DNA of 64,000 nt from the NCBI RefSeq assembly GCF_900184255.1, contig NZ_LT854640.1, positions 540,019 through 604,018 on the forward strand. The letters run 5' to 3'. This DNA is from Haloimpatiens massiliensis. GTDB lineage: Bacteria > Bacillota > Clostridia > Clostridiales > Clostridiaceae. The position numbers and the translations under genes are program-made. Positions 24,788-33,775 of the stretch are shown here, piece after piece. The number at the start of each line of letters is the position of its first letter. Position 1 is the stretch's first letter. The notes beneath the pieces were generated by a model. It did not search any database and was not told where the DNA came from. It worked only from the letters and a program-made list of their open reading frames with translations.

Positions 24788-25663
24788 ATGTATACAACAG
24801 AAAATTTTGCAAAATATCAATCATTAGATTTAGGCAAGGAGATAGCGATAATAAAACCACAGAGGACACCATTTTTGTCCTATTTATTACAAAATAACAA
24901 ATCCACAAAAGCTATAAGCAACGTAGTAAGTTGGTATGAAGAAACTTTAAACACAAATGCTATTAAAACAGTTATGGAAGGAGCAGATGCTCCCGCTGAA
25001 GTAGAGGATGCTACTGCGTTACTAGATAACTATACTCAACTTTTCTTAGGTACTGCAAAGGTATCTTGTACTGCTCAATCAAGCGAAGCAGTTGGAATAG
25101 GTGATTTAATGGCTAGGGAAGTTTCTAAAAAATTAATTTTATTAAAGTATGCTATGGAAAATGCTTTAGTCAAGGGTACAAAAGCTCAAAAAACAGAGTC
25201 TGTAGGACAAAAAATGAATGGAGTAGTTAACTTAATCAACTCTTCTAACGTTGTAAACGCTACTGGAGCAACCCCAACAGAGGAAGAATTTAAGAAGGCT
25301 ATGAAAATAATGTATGATTGTGGAACAAACGATAACATGATTTGTTTCATAGATGATACAAGCAAACAAGCTATAAATGCTTTTGCTAACCCACAATTTA
25401 TGGGAAAAGATAATTTCTTAGGTTTTACTTGCGATAGATATCATACCGACTTTGGAGATATTACATTTGTTTTAACTCCTGCACTAAGCGGTGCTAAAAC
25501 CGTACTTTTAGTTAACCCTGATTACCTAGAGTTAAAAGAATTACAAAAGGCACAAGCAGTTGATTTAGCAGTAACAGGAGACTCCATAAAGAAAATGGTT
25601 AAATGGGAAGGTACTTTAAAACTTGCTAACTCTAAAGCGGGTGCAAAAATAGTTTTAGTATAG
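24788..25663 (+). CDS. Major capsid protein (HK97 fold)
   Basis: 291 residues from ATG 24788, placed correctly behind AAGGAGG. The in-frame ATG at 24779 is only one base from that site. IIKPQRTPFLSYLLQNN is the N-arm typical of small HK97-fold capsid proteins of the SU10 major-capsid type (residues 12-30). YAMENALVKGTKAQ and GDITFVLTPALSGAKTVLLVNPDYLEL are the spine helix and the A-domain strands. It immediately follows the scaffold gene, as expected. Confidence 0.85.
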   Translation: MYTTENFAKYQSLDLGKEIAIIKPQRTPFLSYLLQNNKSTKAISNVVSWYEETLNTNAIKTVMEGADAPAEVEDATALLDNYTQLFLGTAKVSCTAQSSEAVGIGDLMAREVSKKLILLKYAMENALVKGTKAQKTESVGQKMNGVVNLINSSNVVNATGATPTEEEFKKAMKIMYDCGTNDNMICFIDDTSKQAINAFANPQFMGKDNFLGFTCDRYHTDFGDITFVLTPALSGAKTVLLVNPDYLELKELQKAQAVDLAVTGDSIKKMVKWEGTLKLANSKAGAKIVLV

Positions 25664-25675
25664 GAGTGATTATTA

Positions 25676-25828
25676 ATGAAATTTAAAACAGATAATCTAT
25701 TTCTTTATGTTGAGGGAATACAATTCAGAAATGGAGAGTATTCCACTACTAAAAAAAATGAAATAGAGATATTAAAAAAATATTCTGATACTGTAAAAGT
25801 AATAAAAGAAGAGAATAAAACAAAATAG
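25676..25828 (+). CDS. Small protein after the capsid gene
   Basis: 50 residues (MKFKTDNLFLYVEGIQFRNG...), start ATG behind TAGGAGTGAT. It starts 12 bases after the capsid stop and is closed by a strong terminator. Small beta-rich protein. The place right after the capsid gene suits a head decoration or fibre protein, but there is no motif to prove it. Confidence 0.5.
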   Translation: MKFKTDNLFLYVEGIQFRNGEYSTTKKNEIEILKKYSDTVKVIKEENKTK

Positions 25829-25834
25829 TTTTTT

Positions 25835-25869
25835 AGGATAGGGATTTTATTCTCTATCCTTTTTTTTTA
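25835..25869 (+). terminator. Intrinsic terminator
   Basis: AGGATAG (25835-25841) and CTATCCT (25854-25860) followed by nine Ts. A second hairpin, AAGGTGCG (25921-25928) with CGTACCTT (25939-25946), stands before the packaging genes. Confidence 0.85.
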
Positions 25870-25981
25870 ATTCATATTTAAGTATTTAAAAATTGAATGT
25901 TTAAATATAAGTTAAACATTAAGGTGCGTTTAAATAAGCGTACCTTATACAAGTTAATAAAAATAGAAGGAGTGAAAATAT

Positions 25982-26437
25982 ATGGGAAGTAAAGTAAGCA
26001 ATAGTTTTAACAGACAAATATCTCAAAAATATCGAGGTTCACAACGAAAGTATTACTATTATTTTATGTGGAGAAATAAGTTAAGTGATGGAAATATAGA
26101 TTTTTCAGAAATGACGGAGGATGAATTTAGAGAAAAATATTTACAAAAAAAAGATTATAAAACTGGAAAAATATTTAAAGGTGATAAAAGTTTTAGACAT
26201 TTGCAAATGTGGGAAGGTACAGACGAATATCAAACGCTATTAAAAGAATTGTATTCAAAAAAAATGAATCAAGATTTCTATGATTTATATGAGGTATATT
26301 TGGAAAAAGCAAAAGATGGAGATGAAAAAGCTATAAATGCATTAAAAACTATAAAAAAAGAAATTGAATCATTGAATAAAAGTACCAACGTAGGTAATTT
26401 AAATTCACAAAATTCAACAGGATTTGATTTAAGTTAG
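25982..26437 (+). CDS. Probable small terminase subunit
   Basis: 151 residues, start ATG behind GAAGGAGTG. A basic aromatic N-terminus (FNRQISQKYRGSQRKYYYYFMW) is followed by helical segments. The C-terminal part (YLEKAKDGDEKAINALKTIKKEIESLNK) resembles the oligomerisation end of TerS proteins. It lies 17 bases before the large terminase gene, which is the main evidence. The usual N-terminal HTH is not clear. Confidence 0.55.
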   Translation: MGSKVSNSFNRQISQKYRGSQRKYYYYFMWRNKLSDGNIDFSEMTEDEFREKYLQKKDYKTGKIFKGDKSFRHLQMWEGTDEYQTLLKELYSKKMNQDFYDLYEVYLEKAKDGDEKAINALKTIKKEIESLNKSTNVGNLNSQNSTGFDLS

Positions 26438-26454
26438 AAAAGGGGTGATTATTT

Positions 26455-28071
26455 GTGGCTAATAAGCTAACAGAACAAGAACAATTAAAAATAGTTATGA
26501 ATGATAGTAGAATATTTGCTAAAAATATGACTAAAATATTAAATGTTGAAAATAAAAAAGTAGAATTTGTTTTGAATAATGAACAAAATACAATGAGTGA
26601 AGTGTTAAAAGATAATAAATATGTATGTTGTTTGAAGGCACGGCAGTTGGGTATATCAGAATTTTGTATTAATTATATTATTAGAAATATGATGATTACA
26701 CCAGATATAACTTGTTTAATTGCAAGTTATGATGATAGAAGTGTTAGAGCGGTGGTAAATAAATTTAAAAGACAGTATAAATCAATACCTAGAAAGTATA
26801 AATTAGGAGTTGAAAGAGATAATGACAATGAATTTAAACTTTCTAACGGTGCTAGATGTGTATTTTCAGTGGCGGGTAATAATGATTTATTAAGGGGAGA
26901 TACTGCACAAATAATAATGTTAACAGAGTTTGGGGTATGGAAAGCAGATAAACAAGAAGATACTTTAACTTCATTAGAACCATTATTATCTAAAAATGAC
27001 AAGAGTAGAATAATTATAGAAAGTACCGCAAAACAAGGTACAGGAGATTATTTTTACAAAATATGCATGGGAGCAAATAAAGGTGATAGTAAATATAAAC
27101 TTGTATTTTTCCCATGGTATGAGAATAAAACACTATATGCAAGTGAATATGATATGGCGGAACAATGGTATAAAAATGATAATCATGGACATAGATTACA
27201 AGAAAAAGATTTAACACCTTATGAATTAGATTTATACAAGAAAGGGGCAACACTAAAACAATTGATGTGGAGAAGATGGAAATTATTAGATATGAAATTA
27301 AATAAGTTTTACAATGAACACCCAAGTACACCACAAGAAGCATTTGCAGGAAACTCAACCGATAATGTGTTTGACCAAGAAATAATACTAGAAAGAGTTA
27401 ATTACATTGATAGTAATGATATTAAACCTCTTACATTTAAAGAAGTAAATGAAAATAAACCTTTACCAAGTATTTTAAGTAGATATTATGGTAAAGGTTT
27501 TAATATTTATAAAACTATTAAATCCAATGGAATATATTGGGGTGGTATAGATACAAGTATGGGTATTGGAGGAAATAGGGACGGACAAACAGTACAAATA
27601 TTAGATAGTAATGGAGAACAAGTGGCAGCATTTAATCGTAATGATGTACCCATTTATAAGTTTGCAGATATTGTATATGAAATAGGAATGTATTTTAATT
27701 ATATGATGTTAAATATAGAAGTTAACGTTAACGGTGGTACAGGTGCAGATTTACTTGTTAGATTAAAAGAAAAGGGATATATTCAGATACTTAAAAGTAA
27801 AAGATTTAACAAAGTTACTGGTAAGGTTAAATTATCTCATGGATGGGTGAGTATGGAAGGTACTAAGAGTAAATTAATATCCGACTTAAAGGAGTATTTT
27901 GAAACAGGAATGATATGTATTAGTGATAAAGATACATTAAATCAAATGAATACATATATAGAGAAGAATGGTAAAATGGGAAACCAAAGAGGAAATGACA
28001 TGCATGACGATTTAGTTATCGCTTTAGGATTAGCGGTTATGAATTTAATTTTAAGTAAAAGTTATTTATAG
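26455..28071 (+). CDS. terL: Phage terminase large subunit
   Basis: 538 residues, start GTG behind AAAAGGGGTGAT. The ATPase has a deviant Walker A loop KARQLGIS (61-68), as in T4-like and SPP1-like terminases, and Walker B IIMLTEF with catalytic E158. The RNase H-like nuclease domain shows GGID (D366) and the terminal MHDD (D518, D519), with an IEVN..GG motif between. It packages DNA into proheads and cuts it. Portal, MuF and capsid genes nearby support the assignment. The order scaffold-capsid-terminase-portal is unusual. Confidence 0.88.
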   Translation: MANKLTEQEQLKIVMNDSRIFAKNMTKILNVENKKVEFVLNNEQNTMSEVLKDNKYVCCLKARQLGISEFCINYIIRNMMITPDITCLIASYDDRSVRAVVNKFKRQYKSIPRKYKLGVERDNDNEFKLSNGARCVFSVAGNNDLLRGDTAQIIMLTEFGVWKADKQEDTLTSLEPLLSKNDKSRIIIESTAKQGTGDYFYKICMGANKGDSKYKLVFFPWYENKTLYASEYDMAEQWYKNDNHGHRLQEKDLTPYELDLYKKGATLKQLMWRRWKLLDMKLNKFYNEHPSTPQEAFAGNSTDNVFDQEIILERVNYIDSNDIKPLTFKEVNENKPLPSILSRYYGKGFNIYKTIKSNGIYWGGIDTSMGIGGNRDGQTVQILDSNGEQVAAFNRNDVPIYKFADIVYEIGMYFNYMMLNIEVNVNGGTGADLLVRLKEKGYIQILKSKRFNKVTGKVKLSHGWVSMEGTKSKLISDLKEYFETGMICISDKDTLNQMNTYIEKNGKMGNQRGNDMHDDLVIALGLAVMNLILSKSYL

Positions 28072-28088
28072 AAAGGAGAAATGATTAA

Positions 28089-29438
28089 ATGAATTTACAG
28101 GAATATATAAAAGAATATTACTCTAATGCTGATTGGTGGTTTGTAAGTGAATGTTGCCAACAAAGACATTTAGACAGAGTGAACAAAGTTGTAGAAATAA
28201 AAGAATATTTAGATGGACATAGAAAGAATGATGGACAGTTAATTTCCGTTGGAGGGAGATTAGTTGAGCCTACTAAAATAAAACTAAATTTTGCTAATGT
28301 ATTACTAGACCATAATGTTAGTTTTCTATTAAAGAATCCTATAACACTAATAGCAGACGATGAAGAAACATTAAAAGAATATCAAAAGGTATATAAAAAA
28401 AGTAAAATGAAAAGAGCCGATACAAAGATATATGAAAATATGAAAGCATATGGACAAGTATTTGAGTATTTATATTTTGATGAATATGATAATATTAAAA
28501 GTAAAGTATTGTTACCAGAGTGTAGTTTTCCTGTATATACAGATACTGGAAACTATGTAGCTTTTATATATCATTTCATGACACCACATTATACAGAATA
28601 TTATACAGTATATTATCCCGATAGAGTTGAAGAATATAATAGCTTAGATGGTAAAGTTAAGTTAATAAATACATATGTAAATTATAGTGGACTTCCAATC
28701 CCATATAGATTACCTAGTAAAATAGATGAATTAGAAGGTAAAAGTGATGTAGAATGTTGGAAATCTGTTATAGATAATATAGAGAAATTAACAAGTAAAT
28801 ATCAAGACGCTTTATATAAATTTATAACTGGAATACCAGTAACAACAGGGACAAAATTATCTATAACTAAAGACGGTAAGGGAGCAATAGATAATAGTCT
28901 AGTAGGCTATATATTACAAATGGAAGAAGGAGGCACATTTGATTTTAAACAAAATAAAACAGATTATCAAAGTATGAAATTACTTCATGATATATTATTT
29001 AACTATTTATTAATTGCTAGTTGTGTTCCTGCAGTAAGTATGAATGCACAAGACGTATCTAATTTATCTGAAACAAGTATAAGAATGATGTATCAATTAG
29101 CAATATTAAAGGCGGGAATTGATAGTCAAAATATAATGGATGGTTTTTACATTAGATGGGAACAAATAAGAAGAATGTTAGAGTGTAAAGGAATTTATGT
29201 TGATGGTGATGTAGAAGCTGAATTCCAAATGGAAATACCACAAAACGCTAAAGAGGTTATAGAAAACTTAAAGACATTAAGAGATATTAGTGGAATAAGT
29301 TTTGAAACTATGTTGGCTAAAAATCCTTATGTTGCAGATGTAAGTGGAGAATTAGAAAAGTTAATGAAAGAATTAAATGAGGATAATATTAATTTAGATG
29401 ATGTTGAGGGTGAAGTAAATGAAAAGGAAACAGAATAA
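28089..29438 (+). CDS. Phage portal protein (SPP1 gp6-like)
   Basis: 449 residues, start ATG behind GAAAGGAG. KNPITLIADDEETLKEY, a YGQVFEYLYFDEYDNIKS beta segment, IPYRLPSKIDELEGKSDVE and the NLSETSIRMMYQLAIL stretch are the usual landmarks of the SPP1-type portal family (Phage_portal_2/SPP1_portal). It forms the dodecameric ring through which terminase pumps DNA. The MuF-like gene overlaps its end by 20 bases. Confidence 0.85.
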   Translation: MNLQEYIKEYYSNADWWFVSECCQQRHLDRVNKVVEIKEYLDGHRKNDGQLISVGGRLVEPTKIKLNFANVLLDHNVSFLLKNPITLIADDEETLKEYQKVYKKSKMKRADTKIYENMKAYGQVFEYLYFDEYDNIKSKVLLPECSFPVYTDTGNYVAFIYHFMTPHYTEYYTVYYPDRVEEYNSLDGKVKLINTYVNYSGLPIPYRLPSKIDELEGKSDVECWKSVIDNIEKLTSKYQDALYKFITGIPVTTGTKLSITKDGKGAIDNSLVGYILQMEEGGTFDFKQNKTDYQSMKLLHDILFNYLLIASCVPAVSMNAQDVSNLSETSIRMMYQLAILKAGIDSQNIMDGFYIRWEQIRRMLECKGIYVDGDVEAEFQMEIPQNAKEVIENLKTLRDISGISFETMLAKNPYVADVSGELEKLMKELNEDNINLDDVEGEVNEKETE

Positions 29439-30216
29439 TAAAGAAAAGCAATTGAGTAATAACTTGATTGCTTTATTCTTATTAATGTTAAAGTATAAAG
29501 ATAATAAAGAATTTAATAAACTATTAATAAAATATAAACAGAATAGAGATATATTAAAAAGATATGTAGGTGAAATATATTTAAAGTATATAAAGGATAA
29601 TAAATTACAAATGAATTATGGTGACATACATAGAGAAATTAAAAGATTAGAAAGTAAATTGAAAGATATAGGAAATGATTTAAAAAGCCAAGAGGATATA
29701 TTATTAAGCTATTTATTATATAAGGTTGCTAGTGATAGTTATATTATGGGTAATAGTATTGTTAATGATAAGATGAATATTAATCAAATAAAGAATAGTA
29801 TGATTAATAGTATTGTTAATAATAAAATAGATGGTAAGGATAATATAAAAAGGAATAAAGATAATAAAGAAAAGTTAATAAATAGAGTTAAGAATAATGT
29901 TAAGAAAGATTTTAAGAATGGAGAAAGTATTGAAAAGATTTATGAAGATATTGATAAAGGATTTAATATTGGAGTAAATGAAAGTGATAGGCTAATAGAC
30001 AATGAAATAGCAAGAGTATTCATGGGAAGTTTGATGGCAGTATATAAAGATAATAATATAGATAATGTTATGTGGATTAGTGTGTTAGAGGAAAACACTT
30101 GTAGTGAATGTGAGGATTTAAATGAACAAGTATTCAAATTGAATGATGCACCTATACCAATAATTGATACACATGTACATTGTCAATGCATTTTAGTACC
30201 TTGTGTTACCGAGTAA
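29419..30216 (+). CDS. MuF-like minor head protein
   Basis: 265 residues, start ATG inside the portal gene. A lysine-rich helical N-terminus leads to a C-terminal Mu-F domain: VMWISVLEENTCSECEDLNEQ with C-x2-C, then DTHVHCQCIL, the metal-binding tail common in phage head morphogenesis proteins. It is ejected with or bound to portal in related phages. The overlap with the portal gene supports coupled translation. It is somewhat shorter than typical MuF proteins. Confidence 0.78.
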   Translation: MKRKQNNKEKQLSNNLIALFLLMLKYKDNKEFNKLLIKYKQNRDILKRYVGEIYLKYIKDNKLQMNYGDIHREIKRLESKLKDIGNDLKSQEDILLSYLLYKVASDSYIMGNSIVNDKMNINQIKNSMINSIVNNKIDGKDNIKRNKDNKEKLINRVKNNVKKDFKNGESIEKIYEDIDKGFNIGVNESDRLIDNEIARVFMGSLMAVYKDNNIDNVMWISVLEENTCSECEDLNEQVFKLNDAPIPIIDTHVHCQCILVPCVTE

Positions 30217-30629
30217 TGGAAATAAGAGAATATAGGGGCATGGGGTATACTGTGAAGTGTTGATAAATAAGGGGATATTATAGAATGTATTAAGGCGAAA
30301 TATTTGTGTATACAGTCAGAAAAAACACGAACATTCATTGGATTTTAATATTAAATATTCGTATCCTATATATCATACACCCTAAGAGTTATTCAATACT
30401 GTATAATGCATATCCTTTATTATATTATACAGTATATATCATTCAATAACAACTATTACATAATGCCAACTAATATAATAAGTTAGCATTATTATAAATG
30501 CATGTAACCATTGATACTACTAGGTTTACAGTGATTTAGTAAATAATATTTAATATTCCTATTGCATATAATGCCAACTAATGATATAATCAAGATATAA
30601 GTTAGCATTATATGAAAGGGGATATTAAA
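30217..30629. promoter_or_regulatory. 413-base non-coding region full of inverted repeats, upstream of recombinase
   Basis: No gene is visible. Three inverted repeats are exact or nearly so. ATACTGTATAAT (30396-30407) pairs with its complement (30424-30435). ATAATGCCAACT (30460-30471) pairs with AGTTAGCATTAT (30481-30492), spaced by 9. The same pair occurs again at 30568-30579 and 30600-30611, spaced by 20. The last half-site ends one base before the first possible start of the recombinase gene. A TATAC-type motif is scattered through the first 100 bases. This may be an operator array or the recombinase's target region. Confidence 0.6.
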
Positions 30630-31256
30630 ATGTTAGAAAGAGAAAAAACAAGTAGAGGAATTAATAAGGCACAGGAAGTTGAACCTATAAAGAATACAAA
30701 GGACATTAAAAAGATAATGCAATATCTTGATGGTAAGAAGAATAAGCGTGATTTAATGTTGTTTGCAGTAGGCATAAGTGCAGGACTAAGAGCGGGTGAC
30801 TTATTAAGCTTGAAATGGAATGACATACTAGATAACAAAGGCAATATAGTTAATACAGTTACTATAGTAGAGGAAAAGACAGATAAGAAAAGGGAATTTA
30901 CATTAAATAACACCGCTAAAAAGGGAATACAGACCTATTTAGATAGTATAAGCAAAGATATTAACTATAATGACTATGTATTTAGTAGTCAAAAAGGTGG
31001 AGCATTAACCGTTTCTTCGGCTCACAAAATAGTCAAAACAACATTGAGAGAGTTAAATATCAAAGGGAACTATGGTACACACAGTTTAAGAAAGACATGG
31101 GCATATCATCAATACATCAATAACAGTAATAATCCAATGGTTTTACCTTATTTACAACAGATGTTAAACCATTCTAGTCAAGCGGTAACATTAAGATATA
31201 TAGGTATTACAAAGGAAGTTATAAAAGATTTCTATAATAGTGTAAATCTATGGTAA
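30630..31256 (+). CDS. Tyrosine recombinase, catalytic-domain-only
   Basis: 208 residues from ATG 30630, behind AAAGGGG. The in-frame ATG at 30612 lies before that site. The catalytic set is complete: R54 in AGLRAGD, a beta-turn lysine in KRE, H151 and R154 in HSLRK, H181 in LNHSS and Y190 in RYIG. The N-terminal core-binding domain found in full-length integrases (about 100 residues) is absent. It lies in the middle of the structural genes, about 4.9 kb from the element's right end, so it may be a Xer-like resolvase or inversion enzyme and not the integrase. The array of half-sites just upstream is a natural candidate substrate. A truncated integrase that has lost its arm-binding part is an alternative. 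Confidence 0.8.
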   Translation: MLEREKTSRGINKAQEVEPIKNTKDIKKIMQYLDGKKNKRDLMLFAVGISAGLRAGDLLSLKWNDILDNKGNIVNTVTIVEEKTDKKREFTLNNTAKKGIQTYLDSISKDINYNDYVFSSQKGGALTVSSAHKIVKTTLRELNIKGNYGTHSLRKTWAYHQYINNSNNPMVLPYLQQMLNHSSQAVTLRYIGITKEVIKDFYNSVNLW

Positions 31257-31284
31257 CACTCAATCAAATGGGTGTTATTTTTTT
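31255..31284 (+). terminator. Terminator after the recombinase gene
   Basis: AACACTC (31255-31261) pairs with GGGTGTT (31270-31276), including one G-T, followed by seven Ts. The stop codon overlaps its start. Downstream, a long imperfect palindrome GATTTTTTAC / GTcAAAAAATC (about 31311-31372) fills the rest of the gap. Confidence 0.7.
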
Positions 31285-31406
31285 ATTTAAAAACCCGTTA
31301 CCCCGAACGATGATTTTTTACTCCGAGTAAACCTAATTTTTTACGCAGGTCAAAAAATCGCACTTTAAGAAAATAAAATTTTAAAATAAGGAGGAATTAT
31401 TAATAC

Positions 31407-31718
31407 ATGGATAATATGAATATTAAAATAGGTACTTTTGATTATAAAGTATCAGAAACAAACCAACCATTATTATTGAATCATACAGAATGTGCAGGAA
31501 TTATAGATTATGAAAATTTAACAATTCAAATAAGAAATGAAGGTAATTTGCAAAGAAAAAAACAAACTATATTACATGAATTATTTCATGGGATTATAAA
31601 TGAATATAATATAGATATTTCAGACGTAAATGAAGAATATTTGGTAGAATCTTTAGGTACTGCAATGTATCAAATTATTAAAGATAATGAACAGTTAATA
31701 AAATATATAAGAGAATAA
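31407..31718 (+). CDS. ImmA/IrrE-like metallopeptidase-type protein
   Basis: 103 residues, start ATG behind AAGGAGGAA. HELFHG (H57, E58, H61) is the zinc-binding motif and glutamates 76, 77 or 81 are candidates for the third ligand. This is the M78/ImmA family core without any HTH domain. Relatives cleave phage or ICE repressors, but the present gene lies 28 kb from the XRE repressor and beside head connector genes. A virion-assembly or unrelated protease role is possible. Predicted cytosolic. Confidence 0.7.
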   Translation: MDNMNIKIGTFDYKVSETNQPLLLNHTECAGIIDYENLTIQIRNEGNLQRKKQTILHELFHGIINEYNIDISDVNEEYLVESLGTAMYQIIKDNEQLIKYIRE

Positions 31719-31733
31719 TAGGAGGTTTTACAT

Positions 31734-32081
31734 ATGACTAATTTAGAAAGATTAAGAATGTCAATAGAAGGAATTAACATAGAAGATAATAAACTATTAA
31801 TATATTTGGAGGAAAACAATCTAACTTCTACAGATAATTATAATCCTCAATCAAATACCAATAAAAAACAAATACTTAAAACTTCATTATCAATTTTGGA
31901 AGATGTGGCAAATAATCCTCAAACCATGAAAAGCTATAAAACGGATGATATAACTATTTCTAATTTTGCAGAAAATCTACAAAATAGAATAGACCAATTA
32001 GAAAAGAAAATAAGACAAATTCCAGATGATAATATGTTAAATGACAATGGTTCAAGTTTTATTTATATGTTTACTAATTAG
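31734..32081 (+). CDS. Head-tail connector-like protein
   Basis: 115 residues, start ATG behind AGGAGG. LERLRMSIEGINIEDNKLLIYLEEN has the short helical N-terminus of gp6/gp15-type adaptor proteins, which dock on the portal. The second half is helical with a basic end (QNRIDQLEKKIRQIPDDN). Position before the next connector-like gene supports the call, which is otherwise only by similarity of layout. Confidence 0.5.
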   Translation: MTNLERLRMSIEGINIEDNKLLIYLEENNLTSTDNYNPQSNTNKKQILKTSLSILEDVANNPQTMKSYKTDDITISNFAENLQNRIDQLEKKIRQIPDDNMLNDNGSSFIYMFTN

Positions 32082-32089
32082 GTGGTGAT

Positions 32090-33223
32090 ATGATGATGAA
32101 TGTATTTGATACTGGATTTAAAGAAGATTTTGATTATATATTATCTACAATAGGCGAATCCATAACAATAAATGATAAGGATATAAAAACTGCATTAATA
32201 ACAAAAGGAGATAATAAGGACAAACTAATAAACTATAAGAAAATAGTAACTAATTATACTATTAATACTGGTGATATAGTTAAATATAGGGATAAATTAT
32301 GGATTATATTATCAGAAGTAAATGAAAGCAGAAATACATATAAATCTTTAATAAGAGAACTTCCACATACAATAAAAATATATATTGATAACACGCTCCA
32401 AGAAATTCCTTGTGTAATTGAATCTAGCAATAATGGAATTGTCGAGGGAAAATTCATAATTACTGGTGATGGTAATTTAAAATTAACTCTACAGGATAAT
32501 ACCATTACACAAAAAATCCATGAAGGTATGCGTATAATAAAATGGGGTTACGCTTGGAAGGTTATCGCCAAAAGTGGCGAAAACAAGGGTTTAACTTATA
32601 TATTTTTTGAGAAAGATGCTACAAACTCCGCAACAGATGATATAGAAAATGAAATAGCCGACCGTTGGAAATATGAAGTAAAACATAATTATTCAATAGA
32701 AACACCTATAGAATTGAATATAAATAAAGGCAATACAAAACAATTAAGTGTAATTGTAAAAGATAGAATAGATAGTGGTACTGTAGTTGTAGAAAATCCT
32801 ACTATTATGTATGTTAGTGGAGATGATAATATAGTTACAGTTAGCAATAGGGGATTAATTACTGGAGTTAATGAAGGTAATACGACTATTACTATAAAAT
32901 TTGAAAACATAGAAAAGATTATTAATATTAGCGTTTCTAATGTTGTAGAGTTGGTTATTATTGGAAGAGATACAATGACATTAGATAGAACTAGAGAATA
33001 TACTTCTAATATTCCAGTAAATTGGACAATAGAAGATATTGATAATAGAAGTGAAAAACCTTGGGCTACTATTACAAGTCAGACAGATACAAGTGTTACT
33101 GTTAAAACTACATCAGATTGGATTTTCAACGACGATAGTTGTAAATATTTCAATATAATCGCAACTGACAAAAATAATAGTAGTAATGTAATTAAAAAGA
33201 AGATAGAAATAACTGCATATTAA
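32090..33223 (+). CDS. Connector/stopper-like protein fused to Ig-like (Big_2) domain
   Basis: 377 residues, start ATG behind AGGTGGTGAT. The first about 200 residues look like a head-completion (SPP1 gp16-type) beta-barrel: F..DF-type start, then GDIVKYRDKLWIILSEVNESR, typical of stopper proteins. Residues about 208-290 are an Ig-like type 2 domain: LNINKGNTKQLSVIVKD, VVENPTIMYVSGDDNIVTVS, NRGLITGVNEGNTTITIKF. A further beta domain fills the C-terminus. Ig-like domains on virions are usually surface-exposed and help attachment. A fusion of this type to a neck protein is uncommon. Domain boundaries are approximate. Confidence 0.6.
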   Translation: MMMNVFDTGFKEDFDYILSTIGESITINDKDIKTALITKGDNKDKLINYKKIVTNYTINTGDIVKYRDKLWIILSEVNESRNTYKSLIRELPHTIKIYIDNTLQEIPCVIESSNNGIVEGKFIITGDGNLKLTLQDNTITQKIHEGMRIIKWGYAWKVIAKSGENKGLTYIFFEKDATNSATDDIENEIADRWKYEVKHNYSIETPIELNINKGNTKQLSVIVKDRIDSGTVVVENPTIMYVSGDDNIVTVSNRGLITGVNEGNTTITIKFENIEKIINISVSNVVELVIIGRDTMTLDRTREYTSNIPVNWTIEDIDNRSEKPWATITSQTDTSVTVKTTSDWIFNDDSCKYFNIIATDKNNSSNVIKKKIEITAY

Positions 33224-33249
33224 AGCATAAATAGAAAGGGGATAATAAA

Positions 33250-33753
33250 ATGTACTTTGAGGAATTAAATAAGTATATTTTCATGGCACAGACGGAGATA
33301 TTAAAAAATGATAAGATATGTAAATTATTATATAATACAGAAAAAAATTATATGAATAAGGAAATAACAGAAAGCGATAAGGAGTATATATTAGAAAATA
33401 ATATATACCCCTTTAATTTTGTACCTACCGAAACAGAAAAGAAATGTATAATAAATATAGTTATAGATGACATACGTTCTGCCCCATGCAAAGATGGCAG
33501 TAAACATAGTTATATTAAGATTGGAAATGTTAATTTTATAGTCCTTTGTCACAAGGACTTATGGTTGACCAACAACGGTTTAAGACCTATATTAATTTTA
33601 TCAGAATTAGATAAAACCTTTAATAAAAATTATCATAAATTCGAAAGCAATCAGATAGGATTTAATGGATTATACCACGAAGGAACACATTCAATTTGGA
33701 ATAGTAGCGATTGGAGTGGGTATATAGTTACATATAGCACATTTACAATGTAG
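33250..33753 (+). CDS. Probable head-tail joining or tail protein
   Basis: 167 residues, start ATG behind AAAGGGG. Middle beta-rich (KKCIINIVIDDIRSAPC, SYIKIGNVNFIVLCHK) with a conserved-looking FKSNQIGFNGLYHEGTHS-like turn. Place directly after the stopper-like gene and before a strong terminator suits a gp17-like tail completion protein. No family clearly recognised. Confidence 0.45.
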   Translation: MYFEELNKYIFMAQTEILKNDKICKLLYNTEKNYMNKEITESDKEYILENNIYPFNFVPTETEKKCIINIVIDDIRSAPCKDGSKHSYIKIGNVNFIVLCHKDLWLTNNGLRPILILSELDKTFNKNYHKFESNQIGFNGLYHEGTHSIWNSSDWSGYIVTYSTFTM

Positions 33754-33775
33754 TAATATAATTAAAGAGACACTT

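Noticed and set aside
30217..30629. CRISPR array
   Set aside because: Repeats are inverted half-sites with unequal spacing, not direct repeats with regular spacers. There are no cas genes in the window.
30217..31406. attP of the integrated prophage next to the recombinase
   Set aside because: After integration the attachment site is split to the ends of the element. The right end is at about 36.1 kb and I find no shared core between this region and the junction.
31257..31406. Small gene in the gap after the recombinase
   Set aside because: Short frames only, no ribosome binding site until AAGGAGGAA of the metallopeptidase-like gene. The palindromic stretch explains the composition.
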